Source: Paraburkholderia gardini (lineage in GTDB: Bacteria > Pseudomonadota > Gammaproteobacteria > Burkholderiales > Burkholderiaceae). From it: DNA of 64,000 nt. Where the stretch lies: positions 1-64,000 of the forward strand of contig NZ_CAJQYY010000032.1 of the NCBI RefSeq assembly GCF_907164575.1, in the 5' to 3' direction. How positions within the stretch are numbered: the stretch's first letter is position 1; each line of letters begins with the position of its first letter. Shown piece after piece: positions 26,353 through 34,181 of this stretch. A program made the translations under genes and the position numbers. The notes below the pieces were generated by a model. It was not told the DNA's origin. It worked only from the letters and a program-made list of their open reading frames with translations, and made no database searches.

Positions 26353-27138
26353 ATGACACATGATCAGTTGCTGTTTGATGTAAAAGACGGCGTCGCCACG
26401 CTGACACTGAACCGTCCCGAGCAAAAGAACGCGCTGGATCTGCCCATGCGCGACGGGCTCGATGATGCAGTCCGACGGATCCGGCGCGACCGTGAAATTC
26501 ACGCAGTTATTTTGCGCGGAGCTGGCGGCGACTTCTGCTCCGGCGGTGACGTACGCGGCATGTCGCCGCGAAGCGCGGAAGACGGGCGCAACCGTATCGA
26601 CGATCTGCATCCGTTTGTGAGCGCTCTGATAGATCTGGACCGGCCGGTGATCGCGGCGGTAGACGGGGTCGCGTATGGCGCGGGTTTCAGCCTGGCCCTG
26701 ACAGCTGACTTTGTGATCGCCACGCCGCGCGCGCGGTTCTGTCTGCCGTTCCTCAAGGTCGGTCTCGTGCCGGACTGCGGCGCGTTTTATACGCTGCCGC
26801 GCGTGATGGGCCTTTCGCGGGCGAAAGATCTGGTTTTCACCGCGCGTGAAATCGGCGCCGACGAAGCGCAACGAATGGGCGCCGTATTTGAAATCCATTC
26901 CCCCGACAAGCTGTACCACCGGGCAGAGCAGATCGCGCAAAGTCTCAGCGGGGCTTCTTCTATCGCGTTCGGGCTCTCGAAACGGGCCTTGAACATGTCG
27001 CTAGGCAGCGATTTACGAACGATGCTGGAAATGGAGTCGACGGCGCAGGGTATCGCGTGCACCACGCAAGCGCATCAGGATGCCGTACAACGTTTCAAGG
27101 AAAAGCTGCCCGCGCGCTTCCAGTGGACCGCAGCGTAG
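26353..27138 (+). CDS. Enoyl-CoA hydratase/isomerase (crotonase family)
   Basis: 261-residue crotonase. Seen: VATLTLNRPEQKNALDLPM, oxyanion-hole segments GAGGDFCSGGDVRGM and VDGVAYGAGFSLALTADFVIA, and FCLPFLKVGLVPDCGAFYTLPRVMG. The first catalytic-glutamate position reads LPFLKVGLVPDCG, typical of PaaG/isomerase-like members with an Asp in place of the second Glu, so a delta-isomerase or hydratase with altered catalysis is possible. Ribosome site TGGAG. It precedes the ACAD pair at 27273 by 134 bases. Confidence 0.9.
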   Translation: MTHDQLLFDVKDGVATLTLNRPEQKNALDLPMRDGLDDAVRRIRRDREIHAVILRGAGGDFCSGGDVRGMSPRSAEDGRNRIDDLHPFVSALIDLDRPVIAAVDGVAYGAGFSLALTADFVIATPRARFCLPFLKVGLVPDCGAFYTLPRVMGLSRAKDLVFTAREIGADEAQRMGAVFEIHSPDKLYHRAEQIAQSLSGASSIAFGLSKRALNMSLGSDLRTMLEMESTAQGIACTTQAHQDAVQRFKEKLPARFQWTAA

Positions 27139-27272
27139 ACGTCATTCGTTGAAGGCGACCGCTCTTGCGGGGACACGGCAGTTCAACGTTGAGCAGTGAG
27201 GAAACAGGTGAAGGGCGCTCCTGCGAACGTCGACAACACTTGTGAACAGATTTCAGGAAAGAGGACAGGCAG

Positions 27273-28469
27273 ATGGACTTACGCCCTACCGCAACGGAAC
27301 AGGCCTTCCGTGAAGAAGTCAGGGCCTTTTTGCAAGCCCAACTTCCGGCTGACATCCGCGACAAAGTGCTAGGCCACCAGCGCATGGAGAAAGACGACTA
27401 TGTGCGCTGGCATCGCATCCTGCACGCGCACGGATGGGGCGCGCCGGGCTGGCCGAAGGAGTTCGGCGGCACCGGCTGGAACACAATGCAACGGCTCATC
27501 TTCGATATCGAGACTGGACGTGCGGGCGCACCATGGTTTCTGCCGTTTGGTGTCAACATGATCGGGCCTGTGTTGATCAAGTACGCCAGCCCCGAGATTC
27601 AGGCGCGCTTTTTACCGCGGATTCTGGCGGTAGACGATTTCTGGTGCCAGGGCTATTCCGAGCCCGGCTCCGGCTCCGATCTCGCTTCGCTCAGGACAAG
27701 CGCGATCAGGAAAGGCGACCGCTATATCGTGAACGGCCAGAAGACCTGGACCACGATGGCGCACTTCGCCGACTGGATTTTCTGCCTCGTGCGCACGAAT
27801 CCCGAAGCGAAGCCGCAGGAAGGCATTTCGCTGCTGCTGATCGACATGAAATCGCCCGGCGTCAGTGTGCGCCCGATCGTGACGCTCGACGGCGGACACG
27901 ACGTCAACGAAACGTGGTTCGAGGAAGTTGAGGTGCCGGTCGAGAATCTGGTGGGTGAGGAAAATCGCGGCTGGACTTACGCGAAGTATCTGCTTGGGCA
28001 CGAGCGCACGGGCATTGCCGGAATCGGCCACTGCTATCGCGAGCTGCGTCTTTTGAAGCGCTACGCTGCGCAGTCCCCCGACGGCGCGGGCGGCACCATG
28101 CTCGACGACGTACGCATGCGCGACAAGATCGCGCGTATCGAAATGGATGTGATGGCGCTGGAGATGCTGCTGCTGCGCGTGGCGACGGCGGATGCCTGGA
28201 AAGCGCCGGGTCCGGAGGCGTCGATCGTAAAGATCCGCGGCTCGGAACTTCAGCAGGACATCGCGATGTTGCAGCTGGAGGTTGCCGGACCGCATGCGTG
28301 GCCTTATTCGCCGCAATGGCTCGAGGCCGGCGCCGAACAGCCTGTCAACGGGCCGGCATGGGCCGCGCCTGCTGTTTCCACGTATTTCGACATGCGCAAG
28401 ACGTCGATCTATGGGGGGGCGACCGAAGTGCAGAAAAACATCATCTCCAGGATGATTCTCGGCCTTTAG
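27273..28469 (+). CDS. Acyl-CoA dehydrogenase, larger-type subunit of second heteromeric pair
   Basis: 398-residue ACAD, the same length and layout as 18912: EVRAFLQAQLPADIRDKVLG, WCQGYSEPGSGSDLASLRT, VNGQKTWTTMAHFADWIFC, EGISLLLIDMKSPGVSVRP, then a long helical part and the C-terminal YGGATEVQKNIISRMILGL. Ribosome site AGGAAAGAGGAC. The next ACAD begins 9 bases after the stop. Either a duplicate of the first pair with a shifted specificity, acting on a later or earlier intermediate, or a paralogue acquired separately (inference). Confidence 0.92.
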   Translation: MDLRPTATEQAFREEVRAFLQAQLPADIRDKVLGHQRMEKDDYVRWHRILHAHGWGAPGWPKEFGGTGWNTMQRLIFDIETGRAGAPWFLPFGVNMIGPVLIKYASPEIQARFLPRILAVDDFWCQGYSEPGSGSDLASLRTSAIRKGDRYIVNGQKTWTTMAHFADWIFCLVRTNPEAKPQEGISLLLIDMKSPGVSVRPIVTLDGGHDVNETWFEEVEVPVENLVGEENRGWTYAKYLLGHERTGIAGIGHCYRELRLLKRYAAQSPDGAGGTMLDDVRMRDKIARIEMDVMALEMLLLRVATADAWKAPGPEASIVKIRGSELQQDIAMLQLEVAGPHAWPYSPQWLEAGAEQPVNGPAWAAPAVSTYFDMRKTSIYGGATEVQKNIISRMILGL

Positions 28470-28478
28470 GAAAGAACC

Positions 28479-29606
28479 ATGGATTTCACTTACAGCGAAG
28501 AGCAGCAGATGCTCGCGGACAGTCTGCGCCGTTTTGTTGAGACCGAATACACGTTTGAAAAGCGGCGCAGGCGTGCGCGCGAAGCAGCGAGCTTCGACCC
28601 GCGGATCTGGTCGTTGCTGGCGGACATGGGTGTCATCGGCCTCACTGTGCCGGAGGAGTACGGTGGCTTTGGCCAGGGCCCCGCGAGCAGGGTCGTGGTG
28701 CTGCGTGAACTGGGTCGGGCGCTGGTGGTCGAACCGGTCGTTCCGGGCGGCGTCGTCGCGGCGGAAGTGCTGAATGCATTTGGCAGCGCGGCGCAGAAAG
28801 ATGCGTGGCTGGCAGCGATCGCCAGCGGTAAACGTATCGTGACGACTGCGTGGCTCGAACCGGGCACACGTTACCGGCCGGAAGCCGTGAGCACGGTCGC
28901 ACATCGAACTCGGGACGGCTACGTGCTCGACGGTGTCAAGTCACTCGTCTGGCACGGCGAAACAGCCGATGCGATGTTGGTCACGGCGAAACTCGACGAC
29001 AGCAACGAGATCGGACTCTTCATCGTGCCGCGCACCACGCCAGGCCTCACCGTCACCGATTACCCCACCATGGATGGACTGCGTGCCGCTGACCTGACGC
29101 TGGAATCCGCTATGGTTGAAGAAGATGCGGTCGTAGGTCGGCCGCAAGACGGGCTGAACGCGCTCACGCATGGGCTCGATCACGGCATTGCTGCAATCTG
29201 CGCAGAGGCTGCCGGCGCGATGGAGAAGCTGATCGAGATCACAGTGGAATATTTGCGTAACCGTCGTCAGTTCGGCCAGCCGCTGGGTGCTTTTCAGGCT
29301 TTGCAGCATCGCATGGCCGACATGCTCGTGCAGAAGGAGCTGGCGCTGTCGATGGCCTATGTTGCGGCTCAGGCGCTCGACGAAGCGGATCCGGCCCAGC
29401 GCCGCCGCATGCTGTCTGCCGCCAAGGTCACGGTCGCAAAAGCGGGGCGTTTTGTCGGCCAGCAGGCAGTGCAACTGCATGGGGGAATGGGTATGACCGA
29501 CGAACTGGAAGTCGGCGACTATCTGAAGCGCCTCACGATGTTCGATCCGTTATTCGGCGACAGCGACTACCATGTCGCGCGTTATTGCGAGGTCATGCAA
29601 GGCTGA
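28479..29606 (+). CDS. Acyl-CoA dehydrogenase, second subunit of second heteromeric pair
   Basis: 375-residue ACAD family protein beginning MDFTYSEEQQMLADSLRRFVE. The central FAD segment is degenerate (TAWLEPGTRYRPEAVSTVA) as in 20105; later blocks are EYLRNRRQFGQPLGAFQALQ and QLHGGMGMTDELEVGDYLKR. Ribosome site AGGAAAG, 9 bases after the preceding ACAD stop, so the two are co-translated. The pair structure repeats 18912/20105, pointing to two alpha/beta ACAD complexes in one island. Confidence 0.92.
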   Translation: MDFTYSEEQQMLADSLRRFVETEYTFEKRRRRAREAASFDPRIWSLLADMGVIGLTVPEEYGGFGQGPASRVVVLRELGRALVVEPVVPGGVVAAEVLNAFGSAAQKDAWLAAIASGKRIVTTAWLEPGTRYRPEAVSTVAHRTRDGYVLDGVKSLVWHGETADAMLVTAKLDDSNEIGLFIVPRTTPGLTVTDYPTMDGLRAADLTLESAMVEEDAVVGRPQDGLNALTHGLDHGIAAICAEAAGAMEKLIEITVEYLRNRRQFGQPLGAFQALQHRMADMLVQKELALSMAYVAAQALDEADPAQRRRMLSAAKVTVAKAGRFVGQQAVQLHGGMGMTDELEVGDYLKRLTMFDPLFGDSDYHVARYCEVMQG

Positions 29607-29743
29607 GCGTGATGGCTGCGGCGCATCGCTGCCCGGGCGTCGTACGGGCGCCCGTTGGCGATGCGTGGCCAGGGGCTCGCGGAACGGTAGCCGATCTTGT
29701 GGGTTTGCGCGCAATGCTGGCGGGGAGTTGATGCAGCCATCTT

Positions 29744-30466
29744 CTAGGCGGAAATCCACTGGACGGCTTCTTCGAGCGGGGCGCGATTCGTTCGATACGA
29801 ATTGGCAGGATGTCCTTCGTCTGCATAGCCGAAGGATATCGCACACACCATCCGCCGGTCCGCGCCCAGGTTCAATTCGCGCCTGACGACCTTCGCGTAC
29901 GATGACAGCGCCGCTTGAGGAACCGTTGCGACGCCGCTCGCGTGCGCGGCAAGCAGAAAGTTGCTGACGTAACATCCACAGTCGATTGCCCCATAGATGC
30001 CGAGTGCCTCGTCCGTGGTGATAATGGCCACATGCGGAGCGCCGAAACACCGAAAGTTCTCGAGCGCCTGCTGGCTATAGGCGGCCTTATCGCCACGTCC
30101 AATTCCCAACGCGCTGTAGAGCTGGAATCCGGTCTCGCGCCGACGGTCCAGATAGACCCCCTTGTACTCGCGGGGGAATGCAAAGTCGGGTTCCTGAGGT
30201 GCTTCGTTTGACGCATGTTCGTAGAGTGTGCGCATGAGTCGCTCAGTACCTTCGCCCTCCGTGATCGTGACATGCCATGACTGACTGTTGCACCACGAGG
30301 CCGTCCGTTGGGCCGTGACGAGAATTTTCTCGATGGCGTCCCGGGGAACAGGCCCCGGCCGGAATGCGCGACAGCTATACCGCTCGTCAAGCAGTCGTCG
30401 AACGACCTCAAAATCGTTGTCGTGGCGTGTGGTCGCCGATAGTTTTTCTGGTCCAGACGAATACAT
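29744..30466 (-). CDS. Nitroreductase-family FMN oxidoreductase
   Basis: 240-residue nitroreductase-fold protein. It starts with the family helix VVRRLLDERYSCRAFRPGPVPRDAIEKIL, then TASWCNSQSWHVTITEGEG (FMN and active-site loop), GAIDCGCYVSNFLLAAHASGVATVPQAAL, and the C-terminal ISFGYADEGHPANSYRTNR typical of the group. Ribosome site CCGGAG. It is on the opposite strand to the catabolic genes and converges with the ACAD pair. Family members reduce nitro groups, quinones, enones or act as dehydrogenases, so a specific reaction is not assigned. Confidence 0.88.
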   Translation of the reverse strand: MYSSGPEKLSATTRHDNDFEVVRRLLDERYSCRAFRPGPVPRDAIEKILVTAQRTASWCNSQSWHVTITEGEGTERLMRTLYEHASNEAPQEPDFAFPREYKGVYLDRRRETGFQLYSALGIGRGDKAAYSQQALENFRCFGAPHVAIITTDEALGIYGAIDCGCYVSNFLLAAHASGVATVPQAALSSYAKVVRRELNLGADRRMVCAISFGYADEGHPANSYRTNRAPLEEAVQWISA

Positions 30467-30802
30467 GGGGACTCCGGATTCCGGTGGGATTTTTTAATTG
30501 GGCTGGCACGCTCGATCCGGATTCCGGCCGGGACTCTCCCGGCGGTTCGCACGCTGCGTCTGGACAGAGGTATCAATGCCAGACAATCTTTGCCAAGCCA
30601 GCCGCTGTCTCGTCCACGATTATGCCGCTTCGTCATTTTAGTTGAACAGGTATTTCGTTATGTATTCAGAGGTTGTGCCGCAGCTACAGGACCGCAACTC
30701 CTCGCCGCTCGTGTGAGCACACTGCCGGACAATTGAACGCTCGCTTCGCGTCAGACAGCGGTGGGAACTGCCAGGGTCGTCGCCGTGCGGCGGCGAACCG
30801 GC
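30467..30802. other. Intergenic between TetR regulator and nitroreductase
   Basis: 336 bases. Both flanking genes run on the minus strand, so it should carry the nitroreductase promoter; no clear boxes, repeats or small genes were recognised. Confidence 0.4.
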
Positions 30803-31510
30803 TCAACGGTTCACGCTTCTGGCAACACCGCCTGCAAGTCCAGCCGTGCCGAAGTCGACTAGTTGATTGAGCAGGGTCGTCGTGGCGCCTTCCCTCCCGG
30901 TTTCGCGCAGGACACGAGCGACGGAAAAGATCACCGTGTCCGTCAGGAAGGCGAATCGCCTCCGGATCGTTGCCGCCGGGATACCGGGCAATGCCTTGTC
31001 GATCAGATCGAACGCACGGGTGAGCGCGTCCCTGACATTCGGGTCGGTGGCTTCAAATCCCCTTAGCGCAGGGCTTAGATTCGTTTGCGCCAGAACCTGG
31101 ACATAGTAAATTCCCCACGCCTCTTTCCGAACAACATCGAATAACGGTCGTACTGTTGCGAGAACGATGGCACGCACATCTCCAGCTTGACCCTTCTGCT
31201 CGAGACGGTCGAGGTACTGTTGTCGAACGGCGTTGATGTGCCGAAGGCGCATATGAAGCAACTGCGATACGAGCCCGGCGCGCGAGCCGAAGTGATAGTG
31301 CAGCGCCGACGGGTTCCGCTGACCACCCTCGTTGACGATGCGACTCAGGGATACCGCTTCCACGCCGTTTTCAGCAAAGAGCCGCTCCGCGATCTCGATT
31401 AGCAGGGCCACTGTCGAAGGCAGGGCGTCTGGGGCATGCACCGGGTCCGCGGCGCCTGCACGGGGTCTCCCGGCATTCCGCTTGACCGGGGGGGCTGCAC
31501 TCGATGGCAT
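30803..31510 (-). CDS. TetR-family transcriptional regulator
   Basis: 235 residues. After a disordered, proline/alanine-rich 30-residue start comes the TetR helix-turn-helix: LIEIAERLFAENGVEAVSL, SRIVNEGGQRNPSALHYHFG, SRAGLVSQLL. The rest is a helical ligand-binding domain (AWGIYYVQVLAQTNLSPALRG) with a C-terminal dimer helix. The HTH with NPSALHYHFGSR is of the type seen in regulators of acyl-CoA or lipid catabolism. Ribosome site GGAG. A 24-base palindrome lies 105 bases upstream in the divergent interval, so autoregulation plus control of the gene on the other side, and perhaps the island, is likely. Confidence 0.9.
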   Translation of the reverse strand: MPSSAAPPVKRNAGRPRAGAADPVHAPDALPSTVALLIEIAERLFAENGVEAVSLSRIVNEGGQRNPSALHYHFGSRAGLVSQLLHMRLRHINAVRQQYLDRLEQKGQAGDVRAIVLATVRPLFDVVRKEAWGIYYVQVLAQTNLSPALRGFEATDPNVRDALTRAFDLIDKALPGIPAATIRRRFAFLTDTVIFSVARVLRETGREGATTTLLNQLVDFGTAGLAGGVARSVNR

Positions 31511-31614
31511 GCCGCAACTCCATAGTCAGATTGATGTAGGTTGTCAATGCTACCTGAACGCCAACACCTCTCCGTGTCTCCAGGGAATACGCCGATTGGG
31601 ACGTGTCGCATAGA

Positions 31615-31638
31615 ATTAATATAATGCATTACATTAAT
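31615..31638. promoter_or_regulatory. 24-base near-perfect palindrome, probable TetR operator
   Basis: Left half ATTAATATAATG, right half CATTACATTAAT: perfect except for one mismatched pair. It is AT-rich in a GC-rich region and lies between the TetR gene and the divergent DUF1254 relic, 56 bases before the relic's start. Size and position fit a TetR-dimer operator overlapping a promoter. Confidence 0.65.
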
Positions 31639-31693
31639 CAGGTGTGGCGCTGGGTAGCTCGCCCGGATGCCCCAGCAAGGAAACAGCTATCAC

Positions 31694-32182
31694 ATGATCC
31701 AGCCTGTTACCCGCCGTTCCGTTCTGCAAGCCCTTCCGGCGACAGGCATGAACAGCATCCTGGTCGCCTGTGCAATGCGTGGCAACGCGGGCCAGCCAGT
31801 TGCGGATGCATATCAGTTCGGGTATCGCGCGTACTTGTATGGCTTCCCCACGATCTGCCTGACCCGATTGAGCTACAGGCGCATGGCGATCGGAGATCCG
31901 GTAACCGGCGAGCATCACCGCTGGGGTGTCAGGGCGTTTCGGGATCACTTCATCACGCTTGCCGTGGTCGGTGCGCCGCAGACCGATACGCTCTATTCGA
32001 ACGCGTGGATCGATCGCACGCGCGAGCCTCACCTGCTGGAGATTCCGCACATCGACGGCCGTTACCGGAGCATGCAATGCTGCGATTTCTTCGGTACGAC
32101 CTTTGACCTGCCGAGCCGACGTACCGCCCCGGAAGAGACAGTTGTCGCGCTGCCCGGGTTAGTTCCGGCTACTACTGCCTGA
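31694..32182 (+). pseudogene. DUF1254-domain protein, truncated 5' part
   Basis: N-terminal 160 or so residues of a DUF1254 secreted protein. After a Tat-like start (TRRSVLQALPATG) come AYQFGYRAYLYGFPTICLTR and the family signature APQTDTLYSNAWIDRTREP ... LEIPHIDGRYRSMQ. Full-length members have a few hundred more residues including a DUF1214 domain; here the frame stops soon after ALPGLVP. Immediately downstream, in another frame, is a porin C-terminus, so the 3' part was lost at a recombination or deletion junction near 32140-32165. An ATG at 31667 would add nine residues. It may still be transcribed from the palindrome-containing promoter. Confidence 0.85.
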
Positions 32183-32385
32183 AAGACCGTAACAACTCCA
32201 CCAGCCATCCGGAAGGAGTTGCCGTTGACGCAGACTACAGCGCGTCGAAACGGACGACGCTTTACGCGCAGTTCAGACATGTCGACGACAAAGGCACCAT
32301 GACCACGACGATTGCATACCGCCAGCCGGTCGCGCCGGAGATGTCGGGCACGGCTGCGATGATCGGCACTCACCACAATTTCTGA
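32164..32385 (+). pseudogene. Porin C-terminal fragment
   Basis: An open stretch without a start codon reads SGYYCLKDRNNSTSHPEG, then YSASKRTTLYAQFRHVDD, GTMTTTIAYRQPVAP and a terminal GTHHNF. This is the last 70 or so residues of a Burkholderia-type porin, with the closing beta-strands and terminal phenylalanine. It parallels the end of the intact porin at 700-1824 (YYLKDTNNS, GTMTTSITYGAPVAP, GLRHNF). It is a 3' relic fused to the DUF1254 relic. Confidence 0.88.
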
Positions 32386-32415
32386 CACCATGACGACAAG
32401 AAAAGGAGTAGCACG

Positions 32416-32793
32416 ATGAAGATGACCACATGCAAATTGGGAATCAGCGCATTGATCGCCGCGGTTTGTGCGGGTGGCGTAACGCCAGCATGGTCGCAAT
32501 CAAGCGATACTGTCTCGGCCGCGTCTGGCGCTGCGGCGTCTGGTGCCTCGAACGCCAAGGCGGAGCGGCGGGCGAATCGTGTGCTTCAGAAGCAAATTTA
32601 TGCGGCCTTCGCGAAGCACCAGGAGATCGACGCGGGCAGTATCAGCGTCAAGGCGAAGAACGGCGCCGTGACCATCAACGGCACGGTGACGGATGCCACG
32701 CAGATCGAAAAAATTACTGGCATTGCGCGGGGCGTTGCAGGCGTGACGTCGGTTACGACGAAGCTCTCCGTGCAGCGGCCGTTAGGGCAGTAA
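32416..32793 (+). CDS. BON-domain periplasmic protein
   Basis: 125 residues with a Sec signal peptide (LIAAVCAGGVTPAWSQ) and a serine/alanine-rich linker, then one BON domain: LQKQIYAAFAKHQEIDAGSISVKAKNGAVTINGTVTD, ending IARGVAGVTSVTTKLSVQR. BON domains bind phospholipid and are found in OsmY-type stress proteins and secretins. Good ribosome site AAGGAG. It starts 30 bases after the porin relic and probably lost its original upstream context; it may be read from the relic's promoter. Confidence 0.9.
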   Translation: MKMTTCKLGISALIAAVCAGGVTPAWSQSSDTVSAASGAAASGASNAKAERRANRVLQKQIYAAFAKHQEIDAGSISVKAKNGAVTINGTVTDATQIEKITGIARGVAGVTSVTTKLSVQRPLGQ

Positions 32794-33131
32794 GGGAGCG
32801 TAAGTCTTTAGGCGTGGGTTCACAGTGAATGCCACGCCGTGGGTAATCTCTCGCTGCAAAAACGTTCCGGCGGCCCGATGGCGCCCGCTCCACCCTTGTG
32901 CTTCCTTTGCCAGCCAGGCGCACTTAGCGACGCGCGGACCTGCGGCAGACATTCCAGAGCTTGGCGCCGCGCGCATTGACGAAAGCCTGGTCGGTCGCAG
33001 GCGGTTTTTCCCGCACACTTCGATGTGCACCGCTACGAAAACGATGTGATGACGCCTCGCGCAGCCTGATCGCGATACGGGGGGAAGAGCAGGGGATATC
33101 CGCCGCGAGCCAGACCTGGCGCGGCGTTCAA
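32794..33131. other. Intergenic between BON gene and glutaminase
   Basis: 338 bases. Neighbouring genes converge here. I see no clear terminator and no recognisable gene; a minus-strand open frame across it has no family resemblance. Confidence 0.4.
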
Positions 33132-34046
33132 TCAGAAGATGGACTGTTCGGTGAACGTGGTGAGCCATTCCAGTGCGAGCGTGCCGGCGAGCGAATTACC
33201 GTTCGCGTCGAGCCCCGGCGACCAGACGCATACCGCCATTTCACCGGGCAGCACCGCGACGATGCCGCCACCGACGCCGCTTTTGGCCGGCAGTCCGACG
33301 CGGTAGACGAAATCGCCGGCGGCGTCATAGGTGCCGCAGGTCAGCATCAGGGCGGAGAGCCGTTTGGCCGAACTGGCGTCGACGATGTGTTCGCCGGTCG
33401 AAGGCACCACGCCGCGGTTGGCGAGAAACAGCGCCGCGCGCGCCAGCTCGACACAGCTCATCGAAATCGCGCACTGACGGGTGTATGCGTCGACCACGAG
33501 GTCAGGCGGCATCTTCAGATTGCCGAAGCTCGCCATGAAATGCGCCATCGCACGATTGCGGTGGGCGTGCTGCAGCTCCGAGTGCGCGACGGCCGCGTCG
33601 TAGCCGATTGCGCGCTCGCCCGAAAGGCGCCGGATGAATTCCACCAGCGCCGTCTCCGCCTTCACGAACCGGCGGCACAGGACGTCGGTGACGACCAGCG
33701 CGCCGGCATTGATAAACGGGTTGCGCGGCTTGCCCTGTTCGGCCTCCAGCTGCACGAGCGAGTTGAACGCCGTGCCCGACGGCTCGCGGCCGACGCGCTG
33801 CCAGAGGTCGTCGCCGAGCAGCTGGAACGCCAGCGTGCAGGCGAACAGCTTCGAGATGCTCTGGATCGAAAAGCGCGTGTCGGCTTCGCCGGTGCAAAAC
33901 ACTTCGCCGGTCGTGCGGACGATCGCCATGCCGAAGCGCTCAGCGGAGATATTCGCCAGTTCGGGGATGTAACTGGCGACGCGCCCCTTTCCCAGCCAGG
34001 GCTTGAGATCGCAATGAATCTGGTCGAGGATGCCGGAATAGTTCAT
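33132..34046 (-). CDS. glsA: Glutaminase (GlsA family)
   Basis: 304-residue serine-dependent glutaminase hydrolysing L-glutamine to glutamate and ammonia in the cytoplasm. The beta-lactamase-like active site SISK (Ser63, Lys66) lies in FSIQSISKLFACTLAF; further family blocks are EPSGTAFNSLVQLE, GKPRNPFINAGALVVTD, ERAIGYDAAVAHSE, CAISMSCVELARAALFLANRG and PAKSGVGGGIVAVLPG. Full length compared with E. coli YbaS/YneH (about 310). It is divergent from the AraC regulator at 34182, which may or may not control it. Acid resistance or nitrogen scavenging are family roles. Confidence 0.95.
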   Translation of the reverse strand: MNYSGILDQIHCDLKPWLGKGRVASYIPELANISAERFGMAIVRTTGEVFCTGEADTRFSIQSISKLFACTLAFQLLGDDLWQRVGREPSGTAFNSLVQLEAEQGKPRNPFINAGALVVTDVLCRRFVKAETALVEFIRRLSGERAIGYDAAVAHSELQHAHRNRAMAHFMASFGNLKMPPDLVVDAYTRQCAISMSCVELARAALFLANRGVVPSTGEHIVDASSAKRLSALMLTCGTYDAAGDFVYRVGLPAKSGVGGGIVAVLPGEMAVCVWSPGLDANGNSLAGTLALEWLTTFTEQSIF

Positions 34047-34181
34047 GGGTGAGCACGGTTGAAAGTCGCGATTCTAGCGGTAACCCGGGGCTGGCGGCGC
34101 GCCGGCGCAGATGCTGCGCGCCTTCGTTCAACATGCTAGATTTGCTCCGTTTTATCGATCGGCAGGGCAAAACGGACAACC

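Noticed and set aside
23510..30466. A nitro-compound degradation pathway (NMO plus nitroreductase)
   Set aside because: The two genes are 5 kb apart, on different strands, and all intervening genes are acyl-CoA enzymes and a transporter.
3006..31510. A complete steroid-ring degradation cluster
   Set aside because: No ketosteroid dehydrogenase, Rieske hydroxylase, extradiol dioxygenase or IpdAB genes; only side-chain-type and CoA-thioester enzymes are present.
32416..32793. BON gene as part of the relic
   Set aside because: It has its own ribosome site, signal peptide and full BON domain, so it is an intact gene next to the relic.
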